From assembly GCA_039812705.1 (NCBI GenBank), contig JBDIBA010000046.1, positions 1 to 12,681 of the forward strand: 12,681 nucleotides of DNA. The letters run 5' to 3'. Below the pieces are notes generated by a model that saw only the letters and a list, made by a program, of their open reading frames with translations, was not told the DNA's origin and did not search any database. This document shows positions 6,426-11,596 of the stretch, piece after piece (position 1 is the stretch's first letter; each line of letters starts with the position of its first letter). Position numbers and translations under genes: made by a program. This DNA comes from JBDIBA01 sp039812705. Its GTDB lineage: Bacteria; Actinomycetota; Acidimicrobiia; Acidimicrobiales; JBBSGY01.

Positions 6426-7655
6426 ATGAGCCAACCGTTCAACCGACGAAAAACTCGTCAAATCCAAGTGGGCAAAGTCGCCGTTGGCGGCGATGCGCCC
6501 ATCAGCGTGCAGTCGATGACGACAACAAAGACAGCAGACGTCGATGGCACGCTTGCTCAGATTTACGCACTGTTTGGCGCCGGCGCAGACATTGTTCGGT
6601 GTACTTGCAACGAGATTGAGGCCGCCGAGGGCCTTGCGAAGATTGTTCCGCGTTCACCGGTGCCAATCGTTGCTGACGTCCACAACCAGTACAAGATGGG
6701 CCTTGCCGCACTCGAAGCCGGCGTTGCATGTTTGCGTTTGAATCCTGGAAACATTCGTCGACCTGAACACATCAAGGCCGTTGCGTCCGAAGCGCGAGAC
6801 CGCGGAGTGCCGATTCGCATTGGCGTTAACGGTGGTTCGCTTGACCCCGAGCTGTACGAGAAGTACGGCGGCGCGACGCCTGAAGCACTTGTTGAATCCG
6901 CCCAGCGTGAGCTTGCGTACTTCCAAGAGGTCGGCTTTGACGACGTGAAGATTTCCGTCAAGGCGTCCAACGTCAAGTTGATGATCGAGTCTTACAGGTT
7001 GCTTTCGGAAACGGTCGACTACCCGTTGCACCTTGGTGTCACCGAAGCTGGGCCGCCTCCTGCGGGGTTGGTCAAGAGCACGGCAGGCATTGGCGCACTT
7101 CTTGCCGAGGGGATTGGCGACACCATTCGTTTTTCTCTCACGGCAGACCCCGTGGAAGAAGCCAAGGCGGGTCGTCAGCTGTTGGAGGCCCTGGGTCTTC
7201 GTGAGCGCAGCGGCCTCGACCTGATTGCGTGCCCCAGCTGCGGCCGTGCAGAAATTGACGTGATCAGCGTGGCAAAGGACGCTCAGAAGGCCCTCGAGGA
7301 CCGGAAGCTGAACATCCAGGTGGCCGTGATGGGTTGCGTGGTCAACGGTCCAGGTGAAGCCCGCGAAGCTGACCTGGGCATTGCCGCTGGTCGTAAGAGG
7401 GGCCACCTGTTCGTTAAAGGCAAGGTCGTCAAGGTTGTTCCAGAAGACGAGATGGTTTCGGCCCTCGTCGAAGAGGCAGAACGCCTGATGGAAGAGGGCG
7501 TAGAGGCTCGTTTGGCTGCTGCCGATGCCACGGCCGAGGCCGAGGCCGAGGCTGACCGCAGGGGGCTTCTTGGCGAAAAGGGCGAAGATGCCAACGCCAG
7601 TTCGCAGCGGATTGCCGAGATTCACCGCAAGATTGACTCGAAAAATTCCAACTGA
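6426..7655 (+). CDS. ispG: 4-hydroxy-3-methylbut-2-en-1-yl diphosphate synthase (flavodoxin/ferredoxin)
   Basis: IspG (GcpE) reductively opens the cyclic diphosphate MEcPP to HMBPP, the penultimate MEP step, using a [4Fe-4S] cluster. The cluster ligands are visible: C269 and C272 in CPSCGR, C304 in MGCVVNGPGEA, and E311 in the same motif. They match the E. coli positions almost one for one. The N-terminal TIM-barrel landmarks include VQSMTTTKTAD and LRLNPGNIR. The ATG at 6426 follows AAGGTG (6415-6420) by five bases. The 409 residues exceed the usual length (about 370-390) by an Ala/Glu-rich tail from about residue 360. The 53-base gap after rseP contains a hairpin. It shares the operon direction with dxr and probably ends the tight run. 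Confidence 0.98.
   Translation: MSQPFNRRKTRQIQVGKVAVGGDAPISVQSMTTTKTADVDGTLAQIYALFGAGADIVRCTCNEIEAAEGLAKIVPRSPVPIVADVHNQYKMGLAALEAGVACLRLNPGNIRRPEHIKAVASEARDRGVPIRIGVNGGSLDPELYEKYGGATPEALVESAQRELAYFQEVGFDDVKISVKASNVKLMIESYRLLSETVDYPLHLGVTEAGPPPAGLVKSTAGIGALLAEGIGDTIRFSLTADPVEEAKAGRQLLEALGLRERSGLDLIACPSCGRAEIDVISVAKDAQKALEDRKLNIQVAVMGCVVNGPGEAREADLGIAAGRKRGHLFVKGKVVKVVPEDEMVSALVEEAERLMEEGVEARLAAADATAEAEAEADRRGLLGEKGEDANASSQRIAEIHRKIDSKNSN
7533..7550 (+). repeat. GCCGAG simple repeat in the ispG tail
   Basis: Three exact GCCGAG units, continued by GCTGA, encode an alternating Ala-Glu stretch (AEAEAEA). The repeat stays in frame and sits in the extra C-terminal tail beyond the catalytic domains. 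Confidence 0.8.
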
Positions 7656-7750
7656 TCTTGCCGAAACCCGATAGTTAAGCCATCTGCTGGCCGATATGTC
7701 TCTCAGGCTCCCTGCTATGGGGTGCCACCTGGGAGAAGAGAGCGCCATAG
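7656..7750 (+). promoter_or_regulatory. Leader of the zinc-ribbon/helical-repeat gene with competing hairpins
   Basis: This 95-base gap has no obvious terminator for ispG and no convincing promoter. GGCTCCC (7706-7712) can fold onto GGGTGCC (7720-7726), leaving one T-T mismatch. Alternatively CTCCC (7708-7712) can pair with GGGAG (7731-7735), just before the probable ribosome binding site GAGAG (7738-7742), eight bases from the ATG. The two foldings exclude each other and only the second approaches the ribosome binding site. A regulatory role is a suggestion only. Confidence 0.3.
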
Positions 7751-10700
7751 ATGTCCTGGGTCTGCGAGTGCGGACAAAACAACAGCAGTGCTGACAAGGA
7801 ATGCCGGGCTTGTGCTGCCCAGGCTCCTGTTGGTGTGCTGAACGGCAGTCGCGATTCCCAAGTTGGAGCCGCGGCATCCCACTTTTCACGTGAGCGTTTT
7901 TCCGGGTCTGCAGAGCAGGCGTCTCAACGTCACCTTTTTGGGTCAAGTTCTGCTGCTGAAAGTTCGCTTGACTACTCACAGCAGACCTCGGCTTCGCGCA
8001 CAGTCACTCAGGACTCTGCCGCTCCGGTTGACGATGCAGTTGCTGCGCGCAAGGCGCTGATTGCTCGCTTGGCCGAAGAAGGTCGCCAGAAAGAACGCGA
8101 ACGTCAGGAATTGGCGCGCCGAGAACTCGAAGAGCGTGTTGCCGCCCAAGCAAAGGCGCTTGAAAACGCTCGTGCTGAAAACGCTCGCATTCTTGAAGCG
8201 CGCCGCCTCGCAGAAGAAGCGCGCATTGAAGAAGAAAAGCGTTTGGCCGAAGAAGCACGCGCTGCCGAGGAAGCTCGCCGCGCTGAAGAAGCCCGCATGG
8301 CTGAAGAGGCACGCGTAGCCGAAGAAGAGCGTCGAGCAGAAGAGGCACGTCTGGCCGAAGAGGCTCGTCGGATGGAAGAGGAGCGCCTTGCCGAGGAAGC
8401 TCGTCTTGCAGAAGAGGCACGTCTGGCTGAAGAAAGACGCATCGCCGAAGAACAACGACTCGCCGAAGAAGAAGAGCGTCGTCAAGCCGAGCGCGCAGCA
8501 GAAATGCGCAGGCGCGCCGAGGAACGTCGTATTGATGAGGCTCGAAAGGCCGAGGAAGCTCGTCTTGCAGAAGAGGCTCGTCGTTACGAAGAGGAACTTC
8601 GTGCGCTTGAAGAAGCACGACGCGAAGAAGAAGAGCGTCTTGCCGAAGAACTTCGTCGCACCGAAGAGCTGCGCCAGGAAGCCGAAGCACAGCTGGCCGA
8701 AGAGAAGCGCTTGGCTGACATTGCTCGCACACAGGCGCAGGAAAAGCTTGCCGAGCAAAAGCGCCTAGCCGAAGAAGCGCGCAAGGCAGCCGAGGAACGC
8801 ATTGCCGAAGAGAAGCGTTTGGCTGAAGAGCTTCGTCAGGCGCAAATCGACCGCATCGAACAAGAGCGCAAGCTGGTTGAAGAGTTGCGCGCGGCGCAGG
8901 CTGCACGCATTGAGGAACACGATCGCCTCGCTGAGGAACTTCACAACATGCAAGAAGACCGTTCGTGGGATGAGGCAGTGCTTGCTGCCGATTCGCCAGA
9001 GGCAACGCACTTTGCAAGTGGCGCCGACGCTGTCGACTCTGCGATTGACCCTAAGCGTGACGATTTCGAATCCAACTTTGTGCAACGTCACGGGTTCGCG
9101 GGAACGGCTGGCATTGCAGGCATTGCAGGCGCTGCGTCGGCATCTGCCTTCGCGAAACCAGAAGCGACACCAGATGCAAAGCAAGACGAAGAAGATTCTC
9201 AACCCGCAGCAGAGTTTCGGTTTGAAACTGAGTCAGCGCCTCCATTTGAGGCTGCGCCGGTTGCCACGAAACCAGAACCGGAACCAGAACCCGAACCCGA
9301 ACCCTGGTTCGCTTTTGAACAAGCAGCTGAACCAGAGGACGAAGACGATTCTGAAAACCAGCCAGCTGTAACGGAATCGCGAGAGCGTCTCGAACCGGTT
9401 TCGCACGAAGGCTTTGACGTTGACTCATGGGCAAACCCACCGTCAGACCAACAGCCAAGCTCACAGTCAGATCAACGAGAGTCGCAATTCAACAACGACG
9501 ACTTTGACAACTTGTTTGGTGATGGCGCGAGCGAAGCTGACGACGATCACTTCCAGGTGCCGTCATTCAACGAGCAGCAGCTTGACGACCAACAGTTTCA
9601 TGACGACGCCGATCGTTTCGCGCCGAACGGTGGCAGCGATCTTGATGAACCAACTCAGGCGCACACCTGGGACGAAGACGCATTTGCTGCTGCATGGGAA
9701 CAGGCCGATGCCGAGGTCCCCCTCGAAGATGAATACTCACGGGGGCAACAGATAGATGAAAATTTCGACGAGCGGCGGATAGGCCGCGACCAAATCAATG
9801 ATGGCCGGCTCGGTTACTCGGGTTCCCGTGATGATGACTTCGCAGGCCTAAGGGGCGAGCGCGAACCTGCTGGTTGGAACGATCGCGATTACGACGACGA
9901 CTTTGACAACAGTGCTCAGCAAGAAGAGCGGCCTTGGTGGGAAGAAAGTGGCGACGATGTTTGGGAGTCGTTGCGCAGCGAGGTCGATCAAGACTCTCAG
10001 CACGACGGCGCCTACGACGACTACGACGAGCCAAGAAACTCTCGTGGTTCGAGCCAGGGCGACTTCGCTGATCGACGCCGCCAGCTACAGGACCCCAGCT
10101 ACTTCAATGGTCGCAGCGGCCGCGAAGTTGAACAGCGTGGCGAACGTGGTCGCAAACCCAAGAACAAGAAGGGCTCACGCGCCGGTTCGGGTTCCAACAA
10201 CTCGTCAGGTCTTGCCGGTGCTTTCTACGCGCACCGCAAGGCGCTGATTGGTGCGGCAATGGTTCTTGTTCTTGCAGTGATCGGCACGGTCATCATTGGA
10301 TTGTTCAAGGGTGCTTCGGCTCTGGACGTCCGTTTCTTTTCCGCTCCAAAGACTTGCGCGGAAGGAAAGCAGGCTTCGGCCCTTAGTGCTGCTCAGTTCT
10401 CGAAACTGTTGCCCCAGGCAACGCTTGGCATTTCTGCCGAAAGTGATCTCAAGGAGGACGGCGGTGTCCTTGACCTCGGCGGCGCGCTTCAACGTGAGCC
10501 AGACCAGGCCGCTGCGCTTTCGACTCTTGAGGCAACACGCTATGTGGGCGGGTTCATTCGCAACTACGCACCCGCAACCCCGTCGAGTGCAAAGGTGATC
10601 GTCTACGAGTTCGCTAACGGCCCGTGTGCGGTTGACTATTACACGTCACACCAGGCTTCCGGCCAGGCATTCAACGTTCCGTTTGGTAAGTACTCAGATG

Positions 10701-10852
10701 GCGCAACCGCACCTGCGGCTGCAGGAGTCTCGGCCACGGTAAGGCTGACCCAAGAGAACAGGGTCGTTTTCGCCTCGGCCATTGATCCTGCCGAAGATGT
10801 GGCTAAGAACAGGGCAGTGACCCTGGCTGGCGCCGTCTCGAAAAAGCTTTAG
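7751..10852 (+). CDS. Unrecognised 1033-residue zinc-ribbon, helical-repeat, single-pass membrane protein
   Basis: I do not recognise a named family. From the N-terminus: a RanBP2-like zinc ribbon (residues 3-21: W3, C5, C7, N11, C18, C21); a Ser-rich linker to about 95; an Arg/Glu/Ala helical region at about 96-409 with 15 Arg-led hexads (152-241) and five 18-residue repeats (320-409); an acidic Asp/Glu/Gln/Asn-rich, probably disordered region to about 795 with a Pro-Glu repeat (508-518) and scattered Trp; a basic patch (796-810, RKPKNKKGSR); one membrane helix (about 831-852); and a C-terminal domain of about 180 residues with C869 and C959. Those two plus the four zinc ligands are the only cysteines. 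There is no signal peptide, and the basic patch before the helix predicts cytoplasmic N-terminus and external C-terminus. The ATG at 7751 has GAGAG eight bases before it. A scaffold or envelope-linked sensor is a guess; TolA-like helices are only analogous. Confidence 0.93.
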   Translation: MSWVCECGQNNSSADKECRACAAQAPVGVLNGSRDSQVGAAASHFSRERFSGSAEQASQRHLFGSSSAAESSLDYSQQTSASRTVTQDSAAPVDDAVAARKALIARLAEEGRQKERERQELARRELEERVAAQAKALENARAENARILEARRLAEEARIEEEKRLAEEARAAEEARRAEEARMAEEARVAEEERRAEEARLAEEARRMEEERLAEEARLAEEARLAEERRIAEEQRLAEEEERRQAERAAEMRRRAEERRIDEARKAEEARLAEEARRYEEELRALEEARREEEERLAEELRRTEELRQEAEAQLAEEKRLADIARTQAQEKLAEQKRLAEEARKAAEERIAEEKRLAEELRQAQIDRIEQERKLVEELRAAQAARIEEHDRLAEELHNMQEDRSWDEAVLAADSPEATHFASGADAVDSAIDPKRDDFESNFVQRHGFAGTAGIAGIAGAASASAFAKPEATPDAKQDEEDSQPAAEFRFETESAPPFEAAPVATKPEPEPEPEPEPWFAFEQAAEPEDEDDSENQPAVTESRERLEPVSHEGFDVDSWANPPSDQQPSSQSDQRESQFNNDDFDNLFGDGASEADDDHFQVPSFNEQQLDDQQFHDDADRFAPNGGSDLDEPTQAHTWDEDAFAAAWEQADAEVPLEDEYSRGQQIDENFDERRIGRDQINDGRLGYSGSRDDDFAGLRGEREPAGWNDRDYDDDFDNSAQQEERPWWEESGDDVWESLRSEVDQDSQHDGAYDDYDEPRNSRGSSQGDFADRRRQLQDPSYFNGRSGREVEQRGERGRKPKNKKGSRAGSGSNNSSGLAGAFYAHRKALIGAAMVLVLAVIGTVIIGLFKGASALDVRFFSAPKTCAEGKQASALSAAQFSKLLPQATLGISAESDLKEDGGVLDLGGALQREPDQAAALSTLEATRYVGGFIRNYAPATPSSAKVIVYEFANGPCAVDYYTSHQASGQAFNVPFGKYSDGATAPAAAGVSATVRLTQENRVVFASAIDPAEDVAKNRAVTLAGAVSKKL
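7757..7813 (+). other. RanBP2-like zinc ribbon coding segment
   Basis: Residues 3-21 read W-x-C-x-C-x3-N-x6-C-x2-C. This is the RanBP2-type finger pattern except that the first cysteine pair is separated by one residue instead of two to four. Such ribbons bind RNA, ubiquitin or protein in eukaryotes. In bacteria their partners are mostly unknown. Confidence 0.75.
8204..8473 (+). repeat. Fifteen in-frame 18-base (hexapeptide) repeats
   Basis: Residues 152-241 divide without gaps into 15 hexads, each starting with Arg. The consensus is R-x-A-E-E-A (RLAEEA, RRAEEA, RMAEEA, RVAEEE and similar). The DNA unit is 18 bases and is diverged at third positions, so the array is not a recent exact expansion. 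Hexads of this charge pattern favour a stable single alpha helix rather than a heptad coiled coil. Confidence 0.9.
8708..8977 (+). repeat. Five in-frame 54-base (18-residue) repeats
   Basis: Residues 320-409 align as five consecutive 18-residue units, each beginning R/K-L-A/V-(D/E)-(E/I). Examples are RLADIARTQAQEKLAEQK (320-337) and RLAEEARKAAEERIAEEK (338-355); further units start at 356, 374 and 392. Eighteen residues equal five helical turns and three hexads, so this looks like a higher-order form of the upstream hexad array. The last unit is diverged. Confidence 0.8.
9272..9304 (+). repeat. Pro-Glu dipeptide repeat
   Basis: Eleven codons (residues 508-518) alternate Pro and Glu, followed by W519. 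Such stretches form stiff extended linkers, like the Pro-rich spacers of TonB and related proteins. It sits inside the acidic, probably disordered cytoplasmic region. Confidence 0.85.
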
Positions 10853-10982
10853 CCCCCTCAAAGACCCCGCTCACGGCGCTGTTCATGCCGATGATGCCCC
10901 GGCGGCCGTTCCATAAGGCCGTCTCGCGAACTAGTCTCGTTACCTAGCGTTATGCTGCGTCTCGGTCCGAGGCGGCCACCTG

Positions 10983-11012
10983 GCGCGGAGACTTCTCCGC
11001 GCTTTGTGTTGT
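10983..11012 (+). terminator. Terminator-like hairpin upstream of rimP
   Basis: GCGCGGAG (10983-10990) pairs perfectly with CTCCGCGC (10995-11002) around the loop ACTT. The next ten bases, TTTGTGTTGT, contain seven T. This resembles an intrinsic terminator with an imperfect U-tract. It lies 131 bases after the preceding stop codon and 58 bases before rimP, so it may end the upstream transcript or act as an attenuator in the rimP-nusA leader. Confidence 0.5.
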
Positions 11013-11053
11013 CCTGGCCCGTCGCAGGCCAAGAACAAGACAAGCCCAAAGGG

Positions 11054-11065
11054 AAGGGGAGGTGA
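11054..11065 (+). promoter_or_regulatory. Strong ribosome binding site of rimP
   Basis: AAGGGGAGGTGA contains an eight-base match (GGAGGTGA) to the 16S anti-Shine-Dalgarno end. Its GGAGG core lies seven bases before ATG at 11070. It is the best ribosome binding site in the window and rules out the upstream in-frame ATG at 11004 as the rimP start. Confidence 0.85.
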
Positions 11066-11069
11066 GCCA

Positions 11070-11594
11070 ATGAGTGTTGTAGAGCGTGTCCGCACGATCA
11101 TCGAACCTGTTGTCGCCGCTTTCCCCGATGTCGAGGTTTACGACATTGAACAAGCCGGTGGTGTCTTGCGCATTGTTCTAGATCGTCCTGGCGGCATAGA
11201 TGTCGACACCATTGGTGACATCACCCCGGCAATCTCAGACGCACTTGATTCCCAAGACCCGTTTCCCGGTTCCAAGTACCTGCTTGAAGTCACAAGTCCC
11301 GGCATCGAGCGCAAGCTGCGCACGCCAGAACACTTCGCTTCCCAGGTCGGTGCCGATGTCACGGTAAAAGCCGTCGCAGGTTTCGAAGGCCCGCGGCGCA
11401 TCAATGGCGTGTTGGTCGCAGCAGACGGCACATCTGTCACCTTGCGGTTCCGTAGCGAGGAAAAAGGCGCCGCCCAAGAGTTCCAAACAGTGCAGCTCGG
11501 TCTCGACCAGATTGAATCTGCACGAACCGTCTTCCATTGGGGCGAACAAGAGGTGTCTCCCAAGGCTTCATCTTCCAAGAAGAAAGTTTCTTAA
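11070..11594 (+). CDS. rimP: Ribosome maturation factor RimP
   Basis: RimP is a cytoplasmic assembly factor for the 30S subunit that helps S12 and neighbouring proteins join the 16S rRNA. The N-terminal alpha/beta domain contains the family motif YLLEVTSPGIERKL (SPG at residues 76-78), followed by an Sm-like barrel at about residues 95-150. The 174-residue length is within the family range. The frame is open back to 11004, but ATG at 11070 is chosen for its near-perfect ribosome binding site and because it gives the typical start MSVVERVRTIIEPVV. A Lys/Ser-rich tail closes the protein. nusA follows after two bases, the standard rimP-nusA arrangement. Confidence 0.95.
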   Translation: MSVVERVRTIIEPVVAAFPDVEVYDIEQAGGVLRIVLDRPGGIDVDTIGDITPAISDALDSQDPFPGSKYLLEVTSPGIERKLRTPEHFASQVGADVTVKAVAGFEGPRRINGVLVAADGTSVTLRFRSEEKGAAQEFQTVQLGLDQIESARTVFHWGEQEVSPKASSSKKKVS

Positions 11595-11596
11595 TT

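Larger units (their letters stand above)
10853..11069 (+). promoter_or_regulatory. Structured leader of the rimP-nusA unit
   Basis: This 217-base stretch is the longest without a gene. It holds several hairpins: 10901-10907 with 10917-10923 (seven pairs including one G-U, nine-base loop), 10958-10964 with 10968-10974 (seven pairs, loop GTC), the terminator-like stem at 10983-11002, and a two-part stem of 11009-11013 with 11039-11043 enclosing 11015-11019 with 11027-11031. A weak -10-like TATGCT (10951-10956) lies before the second hairpin without a good -35. The leader ends in a perfect ribosome binding site. It probably combines the end of the upstream gene, a promoter and an attenuating leader for rimP-nusA. 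Confidence 0.5.

Noticed and set aside
6654..7979. 441-residue open frame on the - strand across ispG
   Set aside because: It lies opposite the conserved catalytic ispG sequence and shows no recognisable domain. It is an antisense shadow.
8004..9017. Long antisense open frames (up to 337 residues) over the helical-repeat gene
   Set aside because: They are created by the GAR/GCN/CGN codon periodicity of the repeat. Their translations are low-complexity mirrors (FFG/TLFF or LRRAL patterns), and the sense frame is far better supported.
11004..11069. Upstream in-frame ATG of rimP
   Set aside because: It lies within the terminator-like T-rich tail, lacks a ribosome binding site, and adds residues unlike RimP; the strong site before 11070 decides.
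10858..11070. 70-residue open frame on the - strand in the rimP leader
   Set aside because: It overlaps the structured leader and the rimP ribosome binding site and has no recognisable content or ribosome binding site of its own.
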